This document shows positions 11,640 to 21,396 of a DNA stretch of 64,000 bases, piece after piece. Position numbers and translations under genes: made by a program. The stretch comes from Prionace glauca. Taxonomy: Eukaryota; Chordata; Chondrichthyes; Carcharhiniformes; Carcharhinidae. Where the stretch lies: assembly GCA_037974335.1 (NCBI GenBank), contig CM075760.1, positions 8,491,432 to 8,555,431 of the forward strand. The letters are read 5' to 3'. Position 1 is the stretch's first letter. Each line of letters opens with the position of its first letter. A model generated the notes under the pieces. It had not been told where the DNA came from, did no database searches, and worked only from the letters and a program-made list of their open reading frames with translations.

Positions 11640-13110
11640 GGTGAGTGGGGTTCAACAGACCGGAGCTCGCCTCTTCCACCATGAGCGTTGTGGCCCGAGT
11701 TCCCTTTATCGGGAGACAATGTGGCCGAGAGGCTAAACCCGCCCTGTCCATTTCAGACTCCCAGTTTCTCACTGGTGGAGATGGAGAGCAGGAGCCGGAG
11801 CATCTGGAATTCTGAAAGTACCTGAAAGTTCGGGGTGTGCCGGGAATTGATTTTCCCTGCATGTCTTGGGGTTCCACGGTTTGTAGATGTTTGAAACATT
11901 CCCATAGGATAGTATCTCCCAAGCGGACTTGATAGGAATCTGGCCCTGTTCCTGACCTGAACGTGTCTCATAACCAGCGTATCCATTGCCATGATTCTTA
12001 ACTAATAGCCTAACAACTGCCTTTAACAGCCTGTCCCAGTTGATGGAAACGGCACTAGGTGTCAGCTCCCGCCCTCGGAGGATCAGACTTAACTTTGGGA
12101 AGAGTGATCATGAGCAACTCTGCTTGGGCTATTCCATTTGTTGAAGAGGGGAGGGGACTGGTGATTGGGGGAATGTTGTCCTGTAATTGAAGAGCAATCT
12201 GGATAGTTTGGTGTCAAAGGAGGCTGTGGGATAGTTTTTTGAACCTGTTTTTACTGTTTGGGCCGCTCTTTCTGCCAGGCCGTTGGATGATGGGGAATAT
12301 GGACACTGTCCTAAAGTGTTAAATCCTGTTCAACTTCATGCAATGCACAAATTCTTGGCTCATGAAGGGTGGACCATTTTCAGAAACCAACATCTGCGGG
12401 ATCCGCGGTGTCAAGAAAGAGGAGTGAGGTTTCTCCACTCTTGTCCTTGTGTTTGATGAACTCACTCTCTGTATGGCCATCCATTGTGAATCAGCATCTC
12501 CCATTATCAGGAACATAGGCCCCATGAACGGTCCGGCACTGACCATGTGCAGCCACGTCTACGGCCGTTCCAGCCATTCCCGAGTATGAAGAATAGTGAC
12601 TGGTGACATTCGTCCCTTGTTGACATTGCCAACACTGACCCACGACCAAATCCCTGTATTCATACCTGGCCACAGTCACGGCAATTTGGAGGTTATTCAG
12701 TTTGTCACTCCTGGGTGGCCACGAGTACCGCGAAGATGGGATGGTGAACCTTGGCTCAGGATGACTGTCTTGAACCCCATCGGCGTGTGCCATCTTTCAC
12801 AGTCAACTGTCCTCTGCCACTCCAATATGGGCACAATTCAGGCTGTAACGGCCTTTTGGTTTCCCCCATCGGCACTCACTACTTCAGTTTATTCAGGACT
12901 GGGTAATTTTGTATCCAAAGCCAAATATTATTGGCTGCCACTGGGAGAGTTTTGAAAAAGTACATGATTACCGTCTCTTCCACTGGGGATGTGACCAGTG
13001 TCTGTTAATTGTAGCCAACTCAAGCCATCTTCCTTTGCAACTCTGCTGCCTAGTTGCCCATGTTCAGAGGGCAATGAAGTGTCAACCACATTGCTGTGGC
13101 CCTTCCCTGG
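11640..13110 (-). mobile_element. Fossil Gypsy/Ty3-type LTR retrotransposon, pol 3' part
   Basis: The minus strand carries pieces resembling the last part of a Gypsy-type pol: the RNaseH-to-integrase linker (about 12.9-13.1 kb), the integrase zinc-binding region (about 12.6-12.8 kb), the integrase core with GPFMGPMFLIMGDADSQWMA and LVSENGPPF (about 12.32-12.55 kb) and the integrase C-terminal region (about 11.7-12.2 kb). No LTRs, gag or protease were recognised. It is broken in many places and looks old. A PLE inverted repeat inserted at its 5' side. Confidence 0.65.
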
Positions 13111-13368
13111 GACATTGATAAACACAGTAAAAAGTCTGACAACACCAGGTTTAAGTCCAACCGATTTATTTGGTAGTAAATTCACTAGCTTTCGAGGTTA
13201 CCCTCTTCGTCAGGTGAGTGGAGAGTTCTGGTGACAAAGAGGGTAACCTCGAAAGCTAGTGAATTTACTATCAAATAAATCGGTTGGACTTAAACCTGGT
13301 GTTGTTAGAATTTTACTGTGTTTACCCCAGTCCAACGCCGGCATATCCACATCATGACATCGATAAAC
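13111..13368. mobile_element. Short palindromic Penelope-like element with 13-bp target duplication
   Basis: The 232-bp element (13124-13355) is an inverted repeat with two near-identical arms of about 90 bp: one contains ACAACACCAGGTTTAAGTCC, the other its complement GGACTTAAACCTGGTGTTGT. It is flanked by GACATTGATAAAC (13111-13123) and GACATCGATAAAC (13356-13368), a one-mismatch 13-bp target duplication. Its right end (CCAGTCCAACGCCGGCAT...CATCATG) matches the sequence just before the PLE start codon at 22353. A hammerhead-like core is on the minus strand at 13190-13213. No protein is encoded. Confidence 0.8.
13190..13213 (-). ncRNA. Hammerhead-ribozyme-like core in PLE arm
   Basis: Read on the minus strand: CTGACGA (fits CUGANGA), then AGAGGGTAACCTC, which folds as a GAGG/CCUC stem with a GUAA loop, then GAAA, the second conserved box. 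Penelope-like elements are known to carry hammerhead motifs in their terminal repeats. One extra A sits between the first box and the stem compared with the textbook core, so activity is uncertain. Confidence 0.6.
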
Positions 13369-13391
13369 CAGATGGGTCTTTCTGAAAATGG

Positions 13392-13575
13392 ACAATGTTT
13401 TTATGGTCACTAACGAATTCTAAACTCCAGATATATTTACTCAAGTTCCACCATCTGCAGTGATGTGATCGGAATCCATGTGCCCAGAACATTAGCTGAA
13501 TTCTTGCATTAATACTCAAGTGATAAAACCTACAGTCCATCACATCCACACCTGAGTGTACACATCCTGAATTCC
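13392..13575 (-). mobile_element. tRNA-derived SINE type 2
   Basis: Antisense copy of the same family as 11065-11205: TTTTATGGTCACTAACGAAT, TTCCACCATCTGCAGTGATG and CCAGAACATTAGCTGAATTC. Aligns along most of its length with the plus-strand copy at 19685-19797. Confidence 0.65.
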
Positions 13576-13709
13576 GGTAACCCGGACACACCATACTATG
13601 CATGTCTGCAGGGCTCCCGGATTGGACAGCATTAACTGCCTCAATCAGGGAGCTCATCTTCCAAAGCTCCACCTGATGATTATCATTCAAGTCCTTAAAT
13701 ATATTTCTC

Positions 13710-14450
13710 TACCTCTTTCTATGTTTCTTGTCTCTCTCTCTCTCTGTCACTCTTTCTCTGTGTTTCTCTATGCTTCTGTCTCTCTCGATGTTTCTCCCAG
13801 TCTTTTGCTGTCTCTCCACATCCCTCCCCCCCACTCTCCCTCTCTCTACCGTCTTCCTGTGTCTCTCCTGCCACCTCCCCCCCTCCTCAGTGTCACTCTC
13901 CTTCTCCTACTCCCTGTCCCTGTTTTACTTATTTGTCTGTCTGCCCCCCTCTCTCCCTACCTTGCTCTGACTTTTGGTTCTGCTTTGTCCATTGTGCTTT
14001 TTCTGTCTCACTCTTTCTCATTTGTTCCTGCTCTATATCTCTATATCTCTGATTTTATCTGTCTCTGGCTATTTCCCCCGCCTCACTTTTTGCCTCCCGT
14101 ATCCCCCCCCCCCCCACCACCCACCACTGTCTCCCTCTCCCTCTCTTATTACAAACTCCAATCTGTCTTCCTCCGTCTCACTTTCTCATTCCCTGTATAT
14201 CTCCTTCGCCATTTTCCTCACTATTTCTGTCTTTCTCGTTCTGTGAGACCCTCTCTTTGTCTCTCTTCTTTCTGTCTGTCTCCCTGTTTATGGTCCTGTA
14301 CCTGTTTGAAACTCTTTCAAATTCTGTTGCTCTCCAAGTCTTTGTCCCTTTCCCTCCCTCTGCCACTGTCTGTCTATCAATCTCACTGTTGCTGACATTG
14401 TCCTCTCTCTCTAGCTGTCACTCTTTCTGTGCCTGTGAGGCTGTTTGGTG
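13710..14450. repeat. Polypyrimidine low-complexity tract, left duplicon
   Basis: About 740 bp of CT-rich sequence (TCTCTCTGTCTC and TCCCTCTC variants) just beyond the 3' end of GPCR gene A. A shorter related tract sits in the same place beyond gene B (36310-36770), so it belongs to the duplicated unit. The 265-codon Ser/Leu/Pro frame across it is not credible as a gene. Confidence 0.85.
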
Positions 14451-14508
14451 ATTTACAGTTTGAATGCCCAATAGGAAGAGTCAGAGGTCTTGTTGTTGTC
14501 ATTTCCCC

Positions 14509-15407
14509 TCAGGCTGTATTGAGTTGAAAAATTGCAGTAAGGGGATATTTCAGTAGAATTTTTAGCTGCTGCCTGAAGTGCGTTTGTGTCACTGCATATA
14601 TAGCAGTATTTGTGCAGCAACTTGTGAGTTGCAGCATGAAGCCCAATTCCATAACAAAAAAATCTAACGTCAAATGATAGCCCAAATCATACATCCGATT
14701 CCATACTGAATAAACCATGAATGTTGACCATAACATGATGAAATTGGCTGAAATAACAAATAGCAAAATGATGGATTTCCTTCGACTCTTCATCTCTGAG
14801 TCTCTGGGATTCTCCCCGCTGCTGTGAGCCCGGAGTCTCCTGCGGGCTCTACTGCCCACTAAAATGTGTCTGACAGTAAGGGCATTGAGCAGCAGAATCA
14901 GGACGAATGGGACACACGGGGTTAGAATGTAATGGAGGAACTCGATTATTCCCCAGACCACAGATTCCACGACATCACCTGTGAAATCACAAAACCAGGG
15001 GAGGTTCCGCAGCCAATATGTATTTAATAACATAAAATACCAGATAATGTTCTTTAAACAGCTCAGCACTGTCACTGTTCCCAGAACCACAGCCGCTGAT
15101 TTCTCAGTGCAATATTTACTTTTCAGCTTGGGGCAGCAAATGGCCACAAATCGATCAAAGGTGAAAGTGACGGTGAACCAGACAGAACAGTCAGTAGCTG
15201 CATAAAGCAGGACAGCGTGGATGTTACACACGGGGAGCGAGCGCACAAAATAAAAGTGTTCCTGATAAACAATGGGAATGTGTCTCAATATCAGGTCGAG
15301 GATAATGACCAGCAGATCCCCCGCTGACATGGCCACGAGGTAACGAGTGACACATTTGGACAGACCACAGTTTCTGCTCGTCAGTGTCACAATTGTGATT
15401 ATGTTCA
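14509..15407 (-). CDS. GPR139-like G protein-coupled receptor A, exon 2
   Basis: Rhodopsin-class receptor exon covering the end of TM1 to the C-terminus (299 codons with stop). Visible landmarks: TM1 end NIITIVTL; TM2 VTRYLVAMSAGDLLVIILDL; the TM3 cysteine in LPVCNIH and the DRF version of the DRY box; a charged third loop; TM6 IILLFVISANFIMLWS; TM7 CCTNTAIYAVTQ in place of NPxxY. The intron acceptor is CAG at 15408-15410; spliced to exon 1 (donor after 17355) it restores IGVP-VNIITIV, matching GVPGN in relatives. The predicted protein is about 327 residues and acts at the plasma membrane. GPR139-like is by resemblance; the ligand is unknown. The frame is intact. Confidence 0.88.
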
Positions 15408-15544
15408 CTGTCAGGAAGGAAATACAGAATAAAATTAGATATGATTCAATGGAAGGAATTGCCATTTAGACTTACGATGTTTTTTTTTAAAAGTACATTA
15501 TCACAACAATTGGAATACATTTTTTAAGCCAGCACGTCTTTCGG

Positions 15545-15710
15545 AGTGAGAGGGGAAAGTAGAGCATCTGGAGTAAACCTGTACAGACACAGAGAGAATG
15601 TACAAACTCAACACAGACAGTGACCCAAAACTGGAACTGAACTCAGGTTTCTGATGCTGTGAGTCAGCAGTACTAACTACTATGCCACTGTACTGCTCCT
15701 TGGTAGTGAC
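15545..15710 (-). mobile_element. SINE type 1 fragment in GPCR A intron
   Basis: Antisense SINE: GTACAGACACAGAGAGAATG, ACAAACTCAACACAGACAGT and a diverged tRNA-like head (GTGAGTCAGCAGTACTAACT). The same insertion is in gene B at 37862-38025, so it predates the duplication. Confidence 0.8.
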
Positions 15711-16084
15711 ACAAAGTTAACATTTGGGAAAGAGCTTTCCAGGGAGTCCTCAACGTTATCCCTTACTCAGCTACAGGTAAATATCCCCTCTGCCTGTGAA
15801 GGATTTGGAGGGTAAGAAGGATGAGGCAGTAAACCCTAACAGAAGATGCGGAGTGGAGTCCTGTAGATGGTAATCTGTTGTCTCTCAGGCAGCTCACTGA
15901 CAACTCCCACAACAGAGCTGGTACCAAACAGTGTTGGTTTGACCCTTTCCTCTGGACAATACTAACAGTTGGCAGAGGGAGATCCTGATGCCCTGAAGCA
16001 CAGAATCTCTATTAGATTTACATCTCCATGAGTCCTCTCATGGCAGGAATGTTGTCAATATATGCATCAGGTAAAAACTCAAAC

Positions 16085-16345
16085 AAAGGCCAGTAGCAAA
16101 GGAAAAGCCAAGCAAGCTGCCTAATGACTCTCATCCTCTGACTCCGACATCCAATATTATGAAATGCATGAAAAGGTTAGTCATGGCATGAATCAGTTCC
16201 GGATTCCCAGATTTCCTGGATCCACTACAGTTCACTACATCCACAACCGGTCCAAAATCCCATCTCTCTGACATTACAGTCAACCCTGTAACACCGACTC
16301 ATGTTTTTCAACGACAGCTCAGCCATTAACACCATTATTCCTATG
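16085..16345 (+). mobile_element. L2-like LINE fragment in GPCR A intron
   Basis: Matches the longer copy at 38600-39640: ATTATGAAATGCATGAAAAG, TCCACTACAGTTCACTACAT, CATTAACACCATTATTCCTA. In that copy the translation resembles the YRPVALTS...DPLQFAYRPNR region of L2-type fish LINEs. Here the match stops where a (GT)n repeat begins, so the distal part was lost after the duplication. Confidence 0.6.
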
Positions 16346-16346
16346 C

Positions 16347-16348
16347 AT

Positions 16349-16386
<38 letters not shown>
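16347..16386. repeat. (TG)n microsatellite
   Basis: About 40 bp of uninterrupted TG after GTGTCTG, at the truncated edge of the L2-like fragment. Confidence 0.95.
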
Positions 16387-16387
<1 letters not shown>

Positions 16388-16555
16388 CACCAGAGTACCT
16401 GATGAGTGCTCCTAAGTGTGTGTTATTCCGGAGGCTTACAACAATTTTGGCTTCTGAATTTGTGTGTGAGTGAGAGTAAGTGTCTAAATCTGATTGCTTC
16501 TATCAGTAAATGTTTCTATTAATACGTGTATGTTAGTGTTTCTGTGACTCCAGGA

Positions 16556-16860
16556 AAGTTTGTGGTGGTACAGGGGATAGTGTTGTTGCCTCATAGCACT
16601 AGGCTCCCTGGTTCAATTTCAGGCTTGGCTACTGAGTGTGCAGAGTCTACTCGTTCTCACTGTGTCTGCGTGGGTTTCCTCCAGGTGCTCCGGTTTCCCC
16701 CAAAAATCTGAAAGTTGTGATGGTTTGATGCATTGGCCGTGCTACATTCTCCCTCAGTGTACCTGAACAGGCGCCAGAGCATGGCAACTCGGGGATTTTT
16801 ATAGCAACTTCATTGCAGTGTTAATGTTTGCATACTTGTGACATTGATGAATGAATTTCA
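16556..16860 (+). mobile_element. SINE type 1 with alternative 3' tail
   Basis: Sense copy: tRNA-like head (GGATAGTGTTGTTGCCTCAT, box B-like GGTTCAATTTC), middle GTCTGCGTGGGTTTCCTCCA and a tail TTCATTGCAGTGTTAATGTT...CTTGTGACATTGATGAATG. This tail is the second of two types in the window, also seen at 19343, 58166 and 62505. Confidence 0.85.
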
Positions 16861-17354
16861 ATACGAAACATGTTTTCTCTTGAGATCCTGCTGTGCAAAC
16901 ATGATCAATAAAATGCATTCTGCAGCGTGGTGACTGGGTGGGCAATTGGCAGTGAGCTGGCGTTACATGTAGATGGTAAAAAACGATTCTGCGTTATATT
17001 TTTCTCACAAAGGATTAGTGTTAGGTCACATGTCTATGGATAGTCACAACACACAGAAGACACCCTAGCCCATAGGCCCTGAGACAATTGTCAGCGGCTG
17101 AAAGAATTAATAACTGGATATAGGGATTCAACAGAAACAACGAGAGCAGCAAACCCAGTACAGTAAATGACAAGGAAATCAATACAGTTAAACAGCCTTT
17201 CTAGAATTAGGAACTGGGGACAGAACTTTACAGCCTCACTTTTCCGAAAACTGCAAAATCCTACCCGTGTTCAACAGACCTTCCCATGCTCTGACCCCTG
17301 CCTGCTCCGATTCCAGTGGCAGTCGGACTGGTACAATTCCAGACAGGGACTTAC

Positions 17355-17439
17355 CCGGAACTCCAATAATCGCCAAGATGGGATAGTAAACGTACTGAAT
17401 CGCCTTCAGTAGACTTTCAATCCGAACAGCTGATGGCAT
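17355..17439 (-). CDS. GPR139-like receptor A, exon 1 (N-terminus and start of TM1)
   Basis: Short first coding exon ending in YYPILAIIGVP and one base of a split codon, followed by a perfect donor GTAAGT (17349-17354). Joined to exon 2 at 15407 in phase 1. I chose the ATG at 17437-17439 (MPSAVRIESLL), which gives a 28-residue N-terminus, normal for this family. The frame stays open upstream to an ATG at 17793 through a 42-bp repeat array, so a longer N-terminus (146 residues before the splice) is possible. The intron is 1947 bp and holds SINE and LINE pieces. Confidence 0.75.
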
Positions 17440-17497
17440 CCTCCAATTATCTAAGGTAAACAAATAAATCCAATAGTATAAACTTTTGTCCATGGCT

Positions 17498-17665
17498 GGA
17501 AACTTCCAATCCATTGTTCCCAGATTCTGACCAATTGTTGGAACACTCTGGGTCATTGTCCCCAGATTCTGATCCACTGTTGGAACATTCTGAGTCATTG
17601 TCCCCAGATTCTGATCCACTGTTGGAACATTCTGGGCCATTGCTCCCAGATTCTGATCTCTCCTC
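17498..17665 (-). repeat. 42-bp minisatellite upstream of GPCR A TM1 exon
   Basis: Four units of exactly 42 bp (GGAACATTCTGAGTCATTGT then CCCCAGATTCTGATCCACTG on the plus strand). On the minus strand they keep an open frame coding a 14-residue repeat, NVPTVDQNLGTMTQ. A related 3-unit array lies before gene B (41083-41208). It may code for an extended receptor N-terminus or be 5' untranslated. Confidence 0.85.
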
Positions 17666-17956
17666 TCGCTCCCTCTCTCTCCACAGCCGCTGATCGCTGT
17701 TAGTGTTGGAGTTGTCGCTCCCGCTGACTCAATGGGACAACACATTGAACGGAATCCCTTATTAATCGAAGTGGGAAATCCCTCCAGGCACACTAATCAG
17801 ATCCATGGAGACTCACATCAATTACAGTCACTAAACAAACAGCTTCACTTCACCCTGTTCAATCCAACACTTTTTACACGGAAAGAAGAGAATTTACAGC
17901 CTAGATGGAGTGTTGAGGTTAAGGGAAGTATGGGAAGTTGGAAATAATGGAGAGGC

Positions 17957-18035
17957 AGACATGACAGTGCAGAAGGAGGCCATATGGCCCATTGAGTCTG
18001 CACCGAGTCTCTGACAGACCATCCTACCCGCATTG
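17957..18035 (-). mobile_element. SINE type 1 tail fragment
   Basis: ACAGTGCAGAAGGAGGCCAT followed by GGCCCATTGAGTCTGCACCG: the 3' tail of SINE type 1 in antisense. About 80 bp. Confidence 0.75.
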
Positions 18036-18305
18036 GAATGATCATAGTATATGTTTTCTTTTAAGATCAATGTAAAGGTTTAAGTGTGGAGACCTGAACG
18101 CGCCTCTCAATGCACACATATTATTGGTTTCGAGATAATTTACTTTAGCATTAACATAAACCCATTTATATTATATCAGGATATGCCCGTAAATATTACC
18201 GTAAGGATAATATACATCATTGAACTTTTTGCCATTCATCGCCTCCAATAAATTTGTCACTTGATTCATTAAACGCTAAAATCATTCATCGTTTTTTTCA
18301 GGCTT

Positions 18306-19320
18306 TAGAGTAAGAACAAAGAAAATTACAGCACAGAAACAGGCCCGTTTGGCCCGCGAAGCCTGAACAGACCATACTGCATCAACTGAACTAAAATCTT
18401 TCCCCTTCCAGGGTCCATATTCCTCCGTTCCCATCCTATTCGTGTATTTGTCAAGACGCCTCTTAAAAGTCACTACCGAATCCGCTTCCACTACTTCCCC
18501 CGGCAATGAGTTACAGGCACCCACCACCATTTTTGTAGAAAAAAAAATCTGCCTCGTAATCTCCTATAAACCCTGACCGTCGCACCTTGAACCTGTGCCA
18601 CCGAGTAAATGATTCTTCCACTCTGGGAAAAAAAAAGCTTCTGACTATCCACTCTGTCCACCCCTCTCATAACCGTGTAGACTTCAATCAGTTCACCCCT
18701 CAACCTCTGCCATTCCAGTGAGGTCAAATTACGTTTTTCCACCTCTCCGTCCAAGTCTCCAATCGATCCATATCTTGCTGCATTCTCTTATGGTCCTCAC
18801 CGCTATCTGCAAATCCATCAACTTTTGTATCATCCACAAACTTGCAACCGTTGTGTCATACACAATGTTGCAAAAAGGAAAGTTCTCAGCTCTGATCCTG
18901 AGGAATGCCACTTGTCATAACCATCATTCAGAAAAAGACAACCTCCCACTGCTACACTCTGTCTTCTTTGACCAAGCCAGTTTGGTACCGACCTTGCCAG
19001 CTCACCTCTGATCCCATGTGATTTCATGTTCTGCATTAGTCTGCTAAGAGGGACCTTGTCAAAGACCTTACTGAAATCCAAGTAGATAACATCCACTACC
19101 TTCTCCTCGTTAATCATCTTCCTCAAAAACACTCGATCAAGTTAGTGAGTCACGATCTCCCCTTCACAAAACCATGTTGCCTCTCACTAATACGTCCACT
19201 TACTTCCAAATGGGAACAGATCCTTCTTGAAGTATCCTCTTCAATAACTTTCCTACCGTTGATGTAGGGATCATGGCCTGCAATTAACTGGATTGCTCTT
19301 GCCACTTGAAGCATAGACAG
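18306..19320 (-). mobile_element. Diverged CR1-like LINE
   Basis: Antisense LINE. The minus-strand frames contain VVDVIYLDFSKVFDKVPLSR (near 19090), the RT region around GHDPYINGRK, and RLRGELIEVYTVMRGVDRVD (near 18680), which is the CR1 C-terminal signature. Internal deletions are evident, since RT palm motifs and the C-terminal block are closer than in intact copies. The 3' end starts near 18306 (TACAGCACAGAAACAGGCCC). Confidence 0.82.
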
Positions 19321-19342
19321 CAAAGTCACTAGCGGCTGCATT

Positions 19343-19622
19343 GTGGTAGCACAGTAGTTAATAGTGTTGCCTCACAGTGCCAGGGACCAGATTTTGAGTA
19401 CCGGCTTTGTTCACTGTGTGGAGTTTGTGTGTCCTCCCCTGTGTCATCATGGGTTTCCTCCAGGTGTTCCAGTTTCCTCCCACAGTCCAAAAGACCTGCT
19501 CGTTAGGGTGCATTTGCCATGCTAAATTCGCCATCAGTTTTGCCCGAACAGGCGCCAGAGTGTGGCGACACTTGGATTTCCACGTGTTGATATAAGCAGA
19601 CTTGTGACATTACTAAATAAAC
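19343..19622 (+). mobile_element. SINE type 1 with alternative tail
   Basis: Sense copy with head GTGGTAGCACAGTAGTTAAT and GTTGCCTCACAGTGCCAGGG, middle CATGGGTTTCCTCCAGGTGT, tail CAGGCGCCAGAGTGTGGCGA ending in AATAAACTAAA. Confidence 0.87.
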
Positions 19623-19684
19623 TAAACTCGTCGTCTCCATCCAAACCAAATATATGTTCCAATAACCTCAACATAAGTTAGGGA

Positions 19685-19797
19685 GGAAATGTCCTAGTGG
19701 TATTATCACTAGACAATTAATTGAAAAACTCACCCCATGTCTGGTGGATCATTGGGTTGAATCCCACTACAGCAGATGGTAGAACTCGAACTGAAGG
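19685..19797 (+). mobile_element. tRNA-derived SINE type 2
   Basis: Least diverged copy of this family: GTCCTAGTGGTATTATCACT (box A-like), GGTTGAATCCCACTAC (box B-like), CAGATGGTAGAACTCGAACT. About 110 bp. Confidence 0.7.
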
Positions 19798-19945
19798 AAC
19801 GTTACAATCTATTGCTCTCAGAATCTGAGGCATTGCTGTCTATTGTTCTCAGGTTTTTTATCCAGTATTGGAAGATGGTAGCCTATTGATCTCAGATTAG
19901 GATCCAGAATTGTAACATTGCAGTCGATTGTTCTCCAGTGCTGCG
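19798..19945. repeat. Decayed 42-bp repeat related to the GPCR exon-1 array
   Basis: CAATCTATTGCTCTCAGAAT, GTCTATTGTTCTCAGG and GCAGTCGATTGTTCTCCAG recur about 42-45 bp apart and resemble the units at 17498-17665 and 41083-41208. No TM1 exon follows, so this may be a relic of a further duplicated receptor 5' end. Confidence 0.5.
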
Positions 19946-20260
19946 GAAGTTTTGTTGTGAAGTGAAGTTGAATGGACTGGGGAATCCGCCGCCCTTTCCT
20001 ATTCTGGCCTACACATCACTCCAAATCCTCACCACTATGCTTATTTCATAACTATCCTGTAAAAGGGTTAAGCAAGCCATTGAGTTGATTGGTAACTCGA
20101 CACAAGCTACAGATGGTGGCCCAGCCAGCGACATCACGTCCATGAATGAATGAAAATAAAAATAGTCATTCACATTGTGTTTGCTTTCTCATGGAAAATG
20201 GTGACACATCTGGTGTATTATTATTATTTAAAATGGGTTTCCTTTACTTATTAACCTCAC

Positions 20261-20573
20261 CTAACCAGTGGTTTGGTGTGATGTCTCACAGCACCAGGGA
20301 CCTGGGCTCGATTCCTGGCTTGGGTCACCATCTGTTCAGAGACTACATGTTCTTTCCGCGTCTGGGTGGGCTTCCCCCGGCTGTTACGATTTCCTCCCAA
20401 ATTCCAAAGATGTGCGGGTTAAGTGGATTGGTCATGCAAAGTTGCCCCTTATTGTCAGGGGGATTAGCGAGGGTAAATGCGTGGGGTTATCGAGATAGGG
20501 CATGGGTTGGTTTGTGTTCAGTGCAGACTAGAATCGCCTCCATCTTCACTGAAGGATTCTATGATATTCCCTA
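20261..20573 (+). mobile_element. SINE type 1, full-length-like
   Basis: Sense copy: CACAGCACCAGGGACCTGGG, box B GCTCGATTCC, middle TCTGGGTGGGCTTCCCCCGG, TGTGCGGGTTAAGTGGATTG, tail TGTCAGGGGGATTAGCGAGG and a final GGATTCTATGAT. It carries the first tail type (as at 7103 and 63862). Confidence 0.87.
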
Positions 20574-20936
20574 TGTTATGAAGGCAGGTGTGGTTCAGAA
20601 CGGGAAAACTGATCAACCTTTACCCAAAGACAAGACATCGCACATATTACAAATGCCATCTCACAACAGAACATTTTGTGAAACTGAGGGAAATGGAGAG
20701 CATGTTTCATTTCGGTGGTCTTTTATTCCGAAGAATTCAGGTATTTAGGTTTTTTCTAACCAGTGCAGAGTCAGGGAAAAGACAGAGGGAGAGGAAGAAA
20801 GAACAAATGGTCTTGTGATAAGAGGGAAGGCTGGAGTTTTTTTAAATTATTTGACAAAGGGAATGATGCTAAGAGACAATAAGAAATCTCACAACACCTG
20901 GTTAATGTCCAAAAGGGTTATTTCGGAATCACAAAC

Positions 20937-20961
20937 TTTTGGAGCGTTGCTCCATCCTCAG
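20937..20961 (-). ncRNA. Hammerhead-like core, PLE left arm (decayed)
   Basis: Minus strand: CTGAGGA, hairpin TGGAGCAACGCTCC (stem GGAGC/GCTCC, loop AAC), then AAAA where GAAA is expected. The stem is perfect although the second box has changed, so it is probably inactive. Confidence 0.5.
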
Positions 20962-21396
20962 GTGAGTGGAAAACTGGACTTACAACCGCAGCATATATAT
21001 ATTATAAACACACACAGACGCAAATGCAAGTAAGTAGTTGGAATGCGAGTCTCTACAGGTAATTAACTCTTTAGAGCTACAGAAAATGCAATTGTTGAGA
21101 GGATGACTCACAGGTGAAAGATGTATGAATTGTCTCAAGGCAGGATAGTTAGCAAGATTTCACAAGCACAGGCCAAATACTGAGAACGATATGCAGTGTA
21201 GCAAGAACTCAACGCTGAGGCCGTCCTCGTGTAGAACTTGGCTATCAGTTTCTGCCCGGTGATTTTGCATTGCCGTGTGTCTTGAAGGCCACCTTTGCAG
21301 GACACTGACCCAATGATCGGAAGATGAGCGGGCTTGACTGCTGACATTTTCCCCGATCAGCATTGCATCGACCTCCTCAGAATTTAAACACAGGAC

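Noticed and set aside
13111-13368. DNA transposon or MITE with terminal inverted repeats
   Set aside because: The 13-bp duplications, one ragged end and sequence identity to a PLE terminal repeat fit a retroelement better.
13598-14395. 265-codon frame that looks like a multi-pass Leu/Ser/Pro protein
   Set aside because: It lies in a polypyrimidine tract, shares it with several other open frames, and is not conserved as a frame in the second duplicon.
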